Of a DNA stretch of 9,024 nt, positions 1 through 5,779 are shown in pieces; the stretch's first letter is position 1, and each line of letters begins with the position of its first letter. Under the pieces are notes generated by a model. It had not been told where the DNA came from. It worked only from the letters and a program-made list of their open reading frames with translations, and searched no databases. This stretch comes from an uncultured Bacilli bacterium (GTDB lineage Bacteria; Bacillota_I; Bacilli_A; RF39; UBA660): NCBI GenBank assembly GCA_910587325.1, contig CAJUKB010000037.1:1-9024 (forward strand), written 5' to 3'. The position numbers were made by a program, and so were the translations under genes.

Positions 1-17
1 TATAGATATTGTCTTAT

Positions 18-93
<76 letters not shown>

Positions 94-94
<1 letters not shown>

Positions 95-121
95 AAACTC
101 TTCTTATTTTAGAAGAGTTTT
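94..121 (+). terminator. Inter-tRNA hairpin (weak terminator or processing element)
   Basis: An 11-bp perfect stem, AAAACTCTTCT (94-104) with AGAAGAGTTTT (111-121), encloses the loop TATTTT. The T-rich 3' arm is followed by ATATATA rather than a clean T-run. It could therefore be a partial terminator or a spacer structure for tRNA processing. It starts at the last base of the encoded CCA of tRNA-Arg. Confidence 0.45.
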
Positions 122-129
122 ATATATAA

Positions 130-205
130 CGAGGTGTAGCGCAGTTGGTAGCGCGCGTGGTTTGGGACCATGAGGTCGCAGGTTCGATCCCTGTCACCTC
201 GACCA
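130..205 (+). tRNA. tRNA-Pro (anticodon UGG)
   Basis: The acceptor arm CGAGGTG (130-136) pairs perfectly with CACCTCG (195-201), followed by A and an encoded CCA (203-205). The anticodon stem CGTGG/CCATG encloses the loop TTTGGGA, giving anticodon TGG, which reads CCN proline codons. The T-loop GGTTCGATCC is canonical. Its 3' end faces an integrase-encoding element that begins immediately downstream, a common layout where tyrosine integrases use a tRNA 3' end as the chromosomal target. Confidence 0.96.
181..205 (+). other. Putative attachment-site core in the tRNA-Pro 3' end
   Basis: This is inferred from layout only. Tyrosine integrases often recombine in the T-arm and acceptor 3' half of a tRNA gene, leaving the tRNA intact next to the integrase gene, as seen here. 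A matching partial copy of this segment should mark the far end of the element. I did not find one by eye in the rest of the window, so the far end is either beyond 9024 or the core is too short to recognise. Confidence 0.35.
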
Positions 206-207
206 TC

Positions 208-239
208 TAAGAGAGTTTTTTAAACTCTCTTATTTTTTT
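208..239 (+). terminator. Intrinsic terminator after tRNA-Pro
   Basis: The stem TAAGAGAGTTT (208-218) pairs with AAACTCTCTTA (222-232), with a TTT loop and a run of seven T (233-239). This is a textbook rho-independent terminator placed 2 bp after the tRNA-Pro CCA. If the tRNA 3' end is the integration point, this terminator would be supplied by the integrated element. Confidence 0.88.
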
Positions 240-245
240 GCATTT

Positions 246-461
246 TTTCTCAAACTCTATTATTTCAAGCCTTTTCGGTTGTTAATCTTTCTCAAACTTT
301 TTTAAAATTTCTCAAAATTTATCATTATTTTTGTAATTTACTCAACAATTTACTCAACAAAAGTAAGCCAAAAAAAATTTGTTGAGTAAATATAACTTTT
401 CTTTCTAACACTTGATATATCTATATCTCAAGTCGTCTTTTTGTTCTTTTTTACTCAACAA
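246..461. repeat. Integrase arm-type repeat cluster
   Basis: The 12-mer TTTACTCAACAA occurs in direct orientation at 337-348, 349-360 (tandem) and 450-461. It is inverted at 379-390. A related shorter motif, TTTCTCAAA, occurs at 246-254, 288-296 and 308-316. The segment lies between the tRNA-Pro terminator and the 3' end of the integrase gene. Tn916- and lambda-type integrases have an N-terminal domain that binds such repeated arm sites inside the element, so these are best read as arm sites of one att end. An imperfect inverted repeat, ACTTGA (410-415) with TCAAGT (428-433), sits in the centre. The segment from 240 to 500 holds no gene. Confidence 0.65.
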
Positions 462-500
462 ATTCTATATAATTTTTCAAACTTTATATAACTTTTTTAG

Positions 501-1676
501 TTACTTTTGCAATTCATTATTTTCTTCAAAAAACATATCGTTTTTATCAAAAAAGTTATATAATTCTCTTAATTGTTCCTCTTGAAAGTCCTCATCTGCT
601 GTTATGTAATATTGTTTTGTTATGTTTATGTCAGAATGTCCCATTAAGTATTGTAATACTACATCTTTCATTCCAGAATGTGCACATCTTGTTGCATAAG
701 TATGCCTTAAACTATGCGTACTAACACTAGTTATACCTAGTTTATCTAATATCTTATGTAATGACCTATTAACATTCCTATGGTCAACTAAATTATCATT
801 TTTACTTAAAAATAATTGACCATCTCTGTTATTTTTCGATATTTCTAATTGTTCCAATATATATGGCATTATTCTATCTGGTATAGGTAGTATTCTAATT
901 CCGTCTTCTGTCTTTGGAGTTTTTCCCATTATAACTTTTCCGTTTTCATCAGTAGTAAGAGTTTTGCATATACTAATTGTTTTATCTTCTAAATCAACAT
1001 CTGTATTTCGTAATGCTAGAGTTTCTCCAACTCTTAATCCCATATATAATTGCATTAAAAATTCATTTTTATATGGTTCTTCTTTTATAGTAGACTTTTC
1101 AAGATACTTTGTTAATTTTTGTTGTTCTTTAATACGTAATGGTTTTACTTTCTTCGCCTTTTTCTTACTTCCAGGATTATAAACATCTGTCATTGGTGTT
1201 CTAGCAATATACTTTTTATCTAAAGCATAATAAAAAGCTTGAGAAAATTGTTGATAGTGTTTTTTTATTTCTGACTTACTATATTTCTTTTCTTCCTTTA
1301 TGTGGTTTAAGTAATTTTGTATTTCTTTTGAAGTTACATCTTCAATTTTCTTATCTTTAAATACATTCTCAATACTCTTAATTGTTTTTAATAATCTTCC
1401 ATATTGATTAGCCTTAATTTTTTCCTCTTTATATTTTCTTTCTGTTAGAACTTTCATCAATTCACAAAGTGGTATTCCATTATGTTTTATATATAAACTA
1501 TCTTCTCTTTGATATGCTAGGACTTCTAGATATTTTTCGGCTTCTTCTTTTGTTTCAAAACTTTTCTTTTGTAGTTTTATTTCTCCATTTTCTGTTTCTG
1601 GTGGTTGAGCAGTCCAAGTATTTCTTTGCTTATTATAGAAAACAGAGCCTTTGCCAGTTCCTTTTTTTCTTCCCAT
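501..1676 (-). CDS. int: Tyrosine recombinase (integrase) of the element
   Basis: At 391 aa it is the usual size for Tn916/phage-type integrases. It catalyses site-specific integration and excision of the element through a covalent 3'-phosphotyrosine intermediate. An N-terminal AP2-like arm-binding domain (about 7-55: GKGSVFYNKQRNTW then KSFETKEEAEKYL) is followed by a SAM-like core-binding domain (about 66-165). The catalytic domain (about 175-375) shows R215 in LRVGE, K255 in GKTPKTEDG, H321/R324 in HSLRH, H347 in MGHSD and the nucleophile Y356 (Y357 adjacent) in KQYYIT. All catalytic residues are present, so the enzyme looks active. The ATG at 1676 is preceded by AAGGTGG. The gene is last in the leftward set, 12 bp after the excisionase-like gene, and its 3' end points at tRNA-Pro and the arm repeats. 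The exact att core cannot be defined from this protein. Confidence 0.96.
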   Translation of the reverse strand: MGRKKGTGKGSVFYNKQRNTWTAQPPETENGEIKLQKKSFETKEEAEKYLEVLAYQREDSLYIKHNGIPLCELMKVLTERKYKEEKIKANQYGRLLKTIKSIENVFKDKKIEDVTSKEIQNYLNHIKEEKKYSKSEIKKHYQQFSQAFYYALDKKYIARTPMTDVYNPGSKKKAKKVKPLRIKEQQKLTKYLEKSTIKEEPYKNEFLMQLYMGLRVGETLALRNTDVDLEDKTISICKTLTTDENGKVIMGKTPKTEDGIRILPIPDRIMPYILEQLEISKNNRDGQLFLSKNDNLVDHRNVNRSLHKILDKLGITSVSTHSLRHTYATRCAHSGMKDVVLQYLMGHSDINITKQYYITADEDFQEEQLRELYNFFDKNDMFFEENNELQK

Positions 1677-1688
1677 ATAAACACCACC

Positions 1689-1955
1689 TTACTGTCTTTT
1701 TTCCATTTTCCAAAGTAAATAGGCAAGTAAAGTAACTGTTTTCTGTTTACCAATATTTACAGAGGGAAAGTCATTTCTTCTAAATAAAGCATTAGTTAAG
1801 TTTTCACCCATTTTTAAATCTTTTGCAACATCTTTAACTGTTAGATTTCTAAATGGATTATCTACTTTTTTAATTGCTTCTATAATTAATCTTTCTTTTG
1901 CATTAAAAAACTCTTTTGTATCAATTAAATTATTTTCTATTATTTCTTTCATCAT
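1689..1955 (-). CDS. Small helix-turn-helix protein, likely excisionase
   Basis: This is an 88-aa basic protein with a C-terminal winged-helix-like segment (about 38-82: LTVKDVAKDLKMG, then FPSVNIGKQKTV and LAYLLW). The order of HTH, a 'FP.v.iGk' turn and a hydrophobic helix is what MerR/Xis-type excisionases of integrative elements show. Such proteins bend DNA at the att ends and steer the integrase toward excision. The two N-terminal methionines (1955, 1952) are alternative starts; AAGGGG lies just upstream. The gene overlaps the relaxase 3' end by 26 bp and ends 12 bp before the integrase start, so the two are almost certainly co-transcribed. The function is inferred from size, fold-like motifs and position. 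It could instead be a transcriptional regulator of the neighbouring genes. Confidence 0.7.
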   Translation of the reverse strand: MMKEIIENNLIDTKEFFNAKERLIIEAIKKVDNPFRNLTVKDVAKDLKMGENLTNALFRRNDFPSVNIGKQKTVTLLAYLLWKMEKRQ

Positions 1956-2919
1956 TTTTGTTCCCCTTAATATATCTATTTATTATTGATTTAAGTCTAT
2001 CTATGGGGAAGTCAAACATTATACTTACACATTCAAAAGTTTTATTTAAACAATGTTTTAGCCATTTATTACTTCTATGCAGTTTGTAAACATTTTCTTT
2101 TAAAGATTCATAATCTCTCTGTATATTTTGAACTTTTATTAAAGTATTATCATTTGTTGCTTTAATTTTTGTATATTGATTTGCTAAAGTATTAAATTTC
2201 TTTATTACTCTCTTATATTCAGTTTTTAATTCATTTATATTATTAGTATTAATCTCCTTTTCATATTGAATAGTCTGTTTCTCAAATTGTTGCATTTCAT
2301 AATTAGTAATAGTTTTTAGTTGTTCTATTGGAATATGCTTATTATTTTCTGCTTGTCCACGCTCTAAATTAAAACCAGCTCTAGTCATATATTTATAAAA
2401 GTTATCTTGTAAAACTTTATAGCTATTTTTACCTTTCCAAAATTCAGTACAAGATACTTTATCAACTGCTTTTCCACTTTCTTTGTCTAAATTGTGTACA
2501 ACAGGAATAAAAACTAAATGAAGATGTGGTGTAGACTCGTCCATGTGAACTTTAGCTGAAATAATATATTTTTCTCCTAAATTTTTAAAATTACAAACGA
2601 ATTTATAAGCTGTTTCAAAATATCTTTTTGTTTCTTCTTCTCCAATTTCTTCAAAAAATTCTTTACTAGAAGTTATGATGTATTCACAAGCTACATTAGA
2701 TGTCTTTTTTATTCTGCCTTGTAAATTATAAGTATTTTTTATTTCATTAAAACTCTTTGAATATGGTATATTACATTGTTTAATTGAGTAATTATAAATG
2801 CCTTTTGATTTATCTATTTCTTTATTTGAATAATTCGTATTTTTTCGTTCATTATGTCTAAAAATAACGTTCAACTGTCCCATAGTATATTTAGTGTTTC
2901 TAATTATTGCATAATTCAC
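1930..2919 (-). CDS. mobV: MobV-family (Pre/Mob) relaxase
   Basis: This 329-aa protein nicks one strand at oriT and stays bound to the 5' end to start mobilization by a helper conjugation apparatus. The N-terminus NYAIIRNTKY..MGQL and motif I RHNERKN (21-27) match the MobV pattern. H22 aligns with the histidine nucleophile of pMV158 MobM, with R25 next to it. The metal-binding motif HMDESTPHLHLV (125-136) supplies H125, E128, H132 and H134. A lysine/glutamate-rich helical region from about 205 to 285 is likely coiled coil. The start is GTG at 2919, chosen because the family's conserved N-terminus begins exactly there; the ribosome site is weak. The protein is shorter than MobM (nearly 500 aa), mostly at the C-terminus, so membrane or dimer functions may differ. 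It lies 11 bp downstream of the DUF3848-like gene. Confidence 0.94.
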   Translation of the reverse strand: MNYAIIRNTKYTMGQLNVIFRHNERKNTNYSNKEIDKSKGIYNYSIKQCNIPYSKSFNEIKNTYNLQGRIKKTSNVACEYIITSSKEFFEEIGEEETKRYFETAYKFVCNFKNLGEKYIISAKVHMDESTPHLHLVFIPVVHNLDKESGKAVDKVSCTEFWKGKNSYKVLQDNFYKYMTRAGFNLERGQAENNKHIPIEQLKTITNYEMQQFEKQTIQYEKEINTNNINELKTEYKRVIKKFNTLANQYTKIKATNDNTLIKVQNIQRDYESLKENVYKLHRSNKWLKHCLNKTFECVSIMFDFPIDRLKSIINRYIKGNKNDERNNRK

Positions 2920-2930
2920 ATTTTAAATAC

Positions 2931-3362
2931 CTATCTTTCTCTAGAATCTTTTTGTTTATTTTTATAGTAGTATTTTGTAACATCTGCAATTGATTCTCCA
3001 ACTGAATTTTCCATACTATCACTTAAATAATTAAATCCGTCATCTAGCCAGTCATCGTAAAAACTTGTTAATACATCTTTTTCCTCTAATAGAGCGATAA
3101 TTTCTTTATCGTCTAAATCCATATCAGAAAGCAAATTTTGAATTTGCTCTTTACAAGTTATCTCATAAGATTTATCTAATATGTCATACTTTGATTTTCC
3201 TATCAAACCTCTTATAAATTTTGCATATTCTCTTAATAATTTTCTTTCTAATTGTTCTTGCAAAGTTAAGTCGCTACTATTTGTCTTTGAAATTTCTTCG
3301 TCATATTCCTCGTAACTAATAAGTCCTTTTTTATACTTATCTAATATATCTTTACAATTCAT
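2931..3362 (-). CDS. DUF3848-like accessory protein
   Basis: This 143-aa acidic protein is probably helical. The section from about 36 to 133 (EQLERKLLREYAKFIRGL, then YDILDKSYEITCKEQI, then a leucine/aspartate stretch and FYDDWLD) follows the pattern I associate with DUF3848. That family of unknown function is common on clostridial integrative elements. The frame stays open to a possible start at 3488. I chose the ATG at 3362 because it has AAGGAG 10 bp upstream, and because the 126 bp above it are occupied by hairpins of the candidate oriT. It is the first gene after that region and directly precedes the relaxase. A mobilization-accessory role is possible, but only position supports it. Confidence 0.7.
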   Translation of the reverse strand: MNCKDILDKYKKGLISYEEYDEEISKTNSSDLTLQEQLERKLLREYAKFIRGLIGKSKYDILDKSYEITCKEQIQNLLSDMDLDDKEIIALLEEKDVLTSFYDDWLDDGFNYLSDSMENSVGESIADVTKYYYKNKQKDSRER

Positions 3363-3426
3363 ATTTTTATTTCTCCTTTTATTCTTATATTTATTTCTGT
3401 AATATCTTCTTGTATTTGCCCTAGAA

Positions 3427-3534
3427 CTTTCTTCCTCTATAATAGAGGAAGAAAGCATAAAGGGGTTATTAGGGTACTCCCTAATCATACAGAGGAACTT
3501 TGTTCCTCTAGTATGTTATAGCAACAAAATTGCT
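3427..3534. other. oriT: Candidate oriT: four tandem hairpins with a MobV-like nick sequence
   Basis: Four perfect inverted repeats stand in a row: H1 3427-3439/3443-3455 (13-bp arms), H2 3468-3474/3479-3485 (7 bp), H3 3491-3498/3502-3509 (AGAGGAAC/GTTCCTCT) and H4 3520-3524/3530-3534 (AGCAA/TTGCT). Directly after H3 the + strand reads TAGTATGTTATA (3509-3520). This differs at one base from the pMV158 nick region as I remember it, TAGTGTG/TTATA, which is also preceded by a hairpin. The predicted nick is between 3515 and 3516. The region lies just upstream of the relaxase gene set. Confidence 0.6.
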
Positions 3535-3566
3535 CGTGTATTTTTAGTAAATTTTCTATAGTAATT

Positions 3567-3839
3567 TTAACGTTCTTCTTGCTCATGCTTATAAAAATCA
3601 GTATTTTTGCCAAGACATAATCCGTCAAGAAATGCTTCAACTTCATTCCATGTTTTGAAACAATTTTTTCTATCGATTGAATACCAGTCTTTTTGTTCAG
3701 TATTTCTTTCTATAATTGCTATTGCTTTGTTATATGTATAAATGCTTGATGTAGTTAACAATAGTATTTGTTTATCACTATTTGAAAGCATATATTCATT
3801 TAGTCCATTAACTCTTAAACTAATATCGGATTTATTCAA
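3567..3839 (-). CDS. Hypothetical 90-aa protein of the element
   Basis: I do not recognise this protein. It is 90 aa, mixed charge, with no signal peptide or membrane segment. It has a hydrophobic strand-like part near 24-31 (QILLLTTS), a WYSIDRKNCFKTW segment near 52-64, and an acidic, His-containing C-terminus. The start is TTG at 3837-3839, supported by AGGAGG 9 bp upstream (3849-3854) and by an 8-bp overlap with the end of the upstream 58-aa gene, which suggests translational coupling. A later ATG at codon 17 is possible but lacks a good ribosome site. It is the last gene before the oriT hairpins. Its KTWNEVEAFLDG stretch looks like a small accessory fold, but no family can be assigned. 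Confidence 0.65.
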   Translation of the reverse strand: MNKSDISLRVNGLNEYMLSNSDKQILLLTTSSIYTYNKAIAIIERNTEQKDWYSIDRKNCFKTWNEVEAFLDGLCLGKNTDFYKHEQEER

Positions 3840-4008
3840 TATTTTTTTCCTCCTCGTTAACTAAATAACCAAAAGTCTTTTTAAATTCATCGTGTATTGT
3901 TTCTAAAAGAATATTGAAATCATCTGCACTTAATTGTTCATTCATAATTATTTTTTCTGCAATAGATCCTCGTTTATTTTGCTTTTCTAAATCTTCAATT
4001 CTACTCAT
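3832..4008 (-). CDS. Hypothetical 58-aa protein of the element
   Basis: This short frame begins ATG at 4006-4008 with AAAGGA 6-7 bp upstream (about 4015-4020) and ends TAA at 3832-3834. The translation begins MSRIEDLEKQNKRGSIAEKI and ends VNEEEKNIE. It is highly charged (about a third Glu/Asp/Lys/Arg), probably all-helical, with no membrane segment. Its stop overlaps the TTG start of the next gene by 8 bp, and it begins 15 bp after the DUF3846-like gene, so it fills an otherwise empty slot in a tight operon. Good ribosome site, operon fit and codon composition support it as real. No function can be given. Confidence 0.7.
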   Translation of the reverse strand: MSRIEDLEKQNKRGSIAEKIIMNEQLSADDFNILLETIHDEFKKTFGYLVNEEEKNIE

Positions 4009-4023
4009 AAAAAATCCTTTCTA

Positions 4024-4518
4024 CTAATTATTTCTATTTTGAATTAGATGTTTTAAAAGAGTTTTTTGAATATCTAAAATAACATTCAATTCATTATTCG
4101 ATTTTTCTTTTTGCTTTTCTGGACTATCTTCATTTGAGTTTGAATTATTGTTGTTTGAAGTGCATTTATTAATTTTGTTTTTCCATTTTTTATATTTGTT
4201 GTATCTGAAAGATTTTCGATTTAAGTTGTCCATGTAATAAAAGACCTCATTATTATTTAAACTCCTAAAATCTTTTTTGCCTTTGTCATAACCTATTAAA
4301 ATTAAATCTCCTGCAATATTGCTAAAATTTAAAACAATGTTAGGAACAAATCCTTTATTTTGTTTTTTACTGTTGCAAATAATGATACAGTCATCATAAC
4401 GAACCATTAATAAATTACCTTTTACAATTTGTTCTTTAATTTTTTGAGTATTTTCTATAAGATGAATTTTAGGTAAATCACCAGTTCTTTTAGAAAGTGT
4501 ATACATTTTTTTATTCAT
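4024..4518 (-). CDS. DUF3846-like protein of the element
   Basis: This is a 164-aa protein. Residues about 14-100 (LPKIHLIENTQKIKEQIVKG, then DDCIIICNSK, then GFVPNIVLNFSNIAGDLILIGYD) follow the DUF3846 layout: a short strand, a helix, 'v.G', a strand ending in CN, then 'p.N' and 'i.G.fii'. DUF3846 is of unknown function and frequent on conjugative and mobilizable elements. After it comes a basic segment (102-119), a low-complexity Asn/Ser linker (121-130) and a charged helical tail. The frame extends up to a TTG at 4548. I chose the ATG at 4518 because AAGGTGG lies 8 bp upstream and the ATG overlaps the previous gene's stop region, as expected for coupled translation. It is the second gene of the leftward set. 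Confidence 0.68.
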   Translation of the reverse strand: MNKKMYTLSKRTGDLPKIHLIENTQKIKEQIVKGNLLMVRYDDCIIICNSKKQNKGFVPNIVLNFSNIAGDLILIGYDKGKKDFRSLNNNEVFYYMDNLNRKSFRYNKYKKWKNKINKCTSNNNNSNSNEDSPEKQKEKSNNELNVILDIQKTLLKHLIQNRNN

Positions 4519-4705
4519 TATTTGCACCACCTTCGTAATCAGTTTCAATTTGCTTTTTTAAATATTCTTTAAATGTATGAGAATCTATGAAATTTATATT
4601 TTTCATATCTTTTAAAGATATTATTTGAATTAACAAAACAAAGTCTAAATTTTCAATTTCTTTTAACTCATCATTAGTACAAATTGGCTTTTTCTTTTTA
4701 CTCAT
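4511..4705 (-). CDS. Hypothetical 64-aa protein, first gene of the leftward operon
   Basis: I do not recognise this small protein. It has a basic N-terminus (MSKKKKPICTNDELKEIENL), a hydrophobic helix-like stretch near 23-30 (FVLLIQII) and an acidic C-terminus ending DYEGGANNE. It is too short and too charged for a clear membrane protein. The frame extends to a TTG at 4717. The ATG at 4705 is preferred because the GGAGGT ribosome site lies 4 bp upstream and would be inside the longer version. Its 3' end overlaps the DUF3846-like start by 8 bp. Being first after the palindrome and iterons, it would be the gene most directly controlled by them. Confidence 0.65.
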   Translation of the reverse strand: MSKKKKPICTNDELKEIENLDFVLLIQIISLKDMKNINFIDSHTFKEYLKKQIETDYEGGANNE

Positions 4706-4723
4706 TTTAACCTCCAAAATTTG

Positions 4724-4739
4724 AGGTTATCGATAACCT
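4724..4739. promoter_or_regulatory. 16-bp perfect palindrome, candidate operator
   Basis: AGGTTATCGATAACCT is its own reverse complement. It lies 8 bp upstream of the ribosome site of the first leftward gene, inside the predicted 5' leader or just past the promoter. That position and symmetry suit a dimeric repressor. The XRE regulator encoded 200 bp away is the obvious candidate binder, but the link is inferred. Confidence 0.6.
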
Positions 4740-4790
4740 TATTTGTTCGAACTAATTACATGATACTCCGATTTTTAGTTTCATTTAGAA

Positions 4791-4840
4791 TAAAGTGAGA
4801 TAAATTGGAATAAATTGAAGTAAAGTGTAAGAAAGTGAAA
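4791..4840. repeat. Five tandem 10-bp repeats (iterons)
   Basis: Consecutive units are TAAAGTGAGA, TAAATTGGAA, TAAATTGAAG, TAAAGTGTAA and GAAAGTGAAA, with consensus TAAAKTGRRA and no spacers. The 10-bp period puts each unit on the same face of the helix. They lie upstream of the leftward operon, next to where its -35 box should be. A weak -10-like TATCAT (minus strand, 4760-4765) has no recognisable -35 at 17 bp spacing. An activator-binding array is the simplest reading; an origin or partition site is an alternative. Confidence 0.6.
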
Positions 4841-4880
4841 AAAATGTTTTTAAGAAATGCTTGTAATATGCCAAAATTAA

Positions 4881-4913
4881 ATAAAAAAAGAACGTGAACT
4901 TAAAATTTCACGT
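4881..4913 (-). terminator. Intrinsic terminator of the XRE regulator gene
   Basis: Read leftward, ACGTGAA (4913-4907) pairs with TTCACGT (4898-4892) around an 8-base AT-rich loop. It is followed by TTCTTTTTTT (down to about 4881). It lies 19 bp past the regulator's stop codon. It insulates the regulator transcript from the leftward operon. Confidence 0.82.
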
Positions 4914-4932
4914 CTATATAATATTAATCTAT

Positions 4933-5649
4933 TTATTCTTCATAATCAGCTTTATTATTAATATTTATGTACCAAGCATCTTGTCTTTTTATATTTTCTA
5001 ATTCTTCATTTGTAACTTTCAACATATTTAGCATTTTTTCGGAAAAAGCTATATCTTCTTTAGATATGATACATTTTCTCTCATTTGGAACATAATTGCC
5101 ATTTGTTGCGCTCAATGAACCTAACATTAAGCCATTAAAATTATTTGAGATATTTACAGTAATCTTTGTTACTTCTAGTCTAGGGCTATCAGCTTTGTAA
5201 TTTTCAAATACCATTATAGCAATATTATTGTCTGATAGCATATAACCTGTCATATAAATTTTATTTGTTTTATAATCTAAAAAGTTTATTTCAATATTTT
5301 CTGTTCTTTCAATTATTTCTATTTTAAATTTTAATTTTGCTGTTTTTTTAGAAGTTGGGTAGATACCTTTATAATATAGATACAACATTTTAGTTTTAAA
5401 AACATTTTTACTATTCTCTTTATTTACAATTTTTGTATTAGAAGATAGTAAATCACTCACAAATATATCTAGTTCATCACAAATAATAGATATTTGTTCT
5501 ATGTCTGGTAATAATCTACCACTTTCAAATCTACTAATAGTAGCCGGATTTACATTTAGACTATTAGCTAGATTTTCTTGAGTTAATCCTTTTTGTTTTC
5601 TAATTTTTTTAAGTCTTTCTCCAAAAGATTTTTTATTAAAAGTTGCCAT
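4933..5649 (-). CDS. XRE-family transcriptional regulator
   Basis: At 238 aa it has an N-terminal Cro/C1-type HTH (about 10-66: FGERLKKIRKQKGLTQENLA, then VNPATISRFESGRLLPDI), the standard operator-binding domain of XRE regulators. Residues about 85-238 form a beta-rich domain I cannot assign; it carries no protease motif (no ImmA-type HExxH), so any signal sensing is unknown. The ATG at 5649 has GAGGTGG upstream, and a strong promoter with its own terminator makes it a single-gene unit. It sits between the leftward mobilization/integration operon and the rightward RNA genes. Repeats lie next to both control regions. It is therefore the likely master switch of the element, binding the 16-bp palindrome, the iterons or the 11-bp repeats. 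Which of these it binds cannot be told from sequence. Confidence 0.9.
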   Translation of the reverse strand: MATFNKKSFGERLKKIRKQKGLTQENLANSLNVNPATISRFESGRLLPDIEQISIICDELDIFVSDLLSSNTKIVNKENSKNVFKTKMLYLYYKGIYPTSKKTAKLKFKIEIIERTENIEINFLDYKTNKIYMTGYMLSDNNIAIMVFENYKADSPRLEVTKITVNISNNFNGLMLGSLSATNGNYVPNERKCIISKEDIAFSEKMLNMLKVTNEELENIKRQDAWYININNKADYEE

Positions 5650-5685
5650 ATAACCACCTCTTAAATAAAATAACTCTACTCTTTA

Positions 5686-5714
5686 ATTATACCATAATTA
5701 GTTATTATTTTCAA
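5686..5714 (-). promoter_or_regulatory. Sigma-A-type promoter of the XRE regulator
   Basis: On the minus strand: -35 TTGAAA (5714-5709), a 17-bp spacer, and -10 TATAAT (5691-5686) with an extended TGG before it. This is a near-consensus housekeeping promoter placed about 35 bp upstream of the start codon. Confidence 0.85.
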
Positions 5715-5725
5715 ATTAACAAATA

Positions 5726-5747
5726 CTTGTAAATGGCTTGTAAATTG
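5726..5747. repeat. Two tandem 11-bp repeats between divergent promoters
   Basis: CTTGTAAATGG (5726-5736) and CTTGTAAATTG (5737-5747) are adjacent and differ at one base. The second overlaps the -35 box of the rightward RNA promoter, and the first lies 11 bp from the regulator's -35. They are a candidate operator controlling both promoters. Confidence 0.5.
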
Positions 5748-5773
5748 AATTTGAAAGCAAAATGTGGTATAAT
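5745..5773 (+). promoter_or_regulatory. Promoter of structured RNA 1
   Basis: -35 TTGAAT (5745-5750), exactly 17 bp, then -10 TATAAT (5768-5773) with extended TGG. The predicted transcription start is near 5780. There is no plausible ribosome site with a coding frame downstream before the terminator at 6045, so the product is most likely an untranslated RNA. Confidence 0.85.
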
Positions 5774-5779
5774 ATAATT

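Noticed and set aside
964..1182. Rightward open frame inside the integrase gene
   Set aside because: It is antisense to a well-supported integrase, with Phe/Leu/Ser-rich content typical of the opposite strand of AT-rich genes and no ribosome site.
1469..1735. Rightward hydrophobic frame that looks like a small membrane protein
   Set aside because: Its apparent membrane segments are the reverse complement of Lys/Glu-rich codons in the integrase and excisionase-like genes.
4024..4548. Longer version of the DUF3846-like gene starting at TTG 4548
   Set aside because: It lacks a ribosome site and would translate AAGGTGG, which serves the ATG at 4518.
4511..4717. Longer version of the first operon gene starting at TTG 4717
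   Set aside because: That start would translate the GGAGGT ribosome site itself; the ATG at 4705 is correctly spaced from it.
3567..4717. Toxin-antitoxin pair among the small element genes
   Set aside because: The sizes and overlaps are suggestive, but no known toxin or antitoxin motif is visible in any of the four proteins.
4791..4840. CRISPR-like repeat array
   Set aside because: Units are only 10 bp, contiguous with no unique spacers, and no cas gene is present; iterons fit better.
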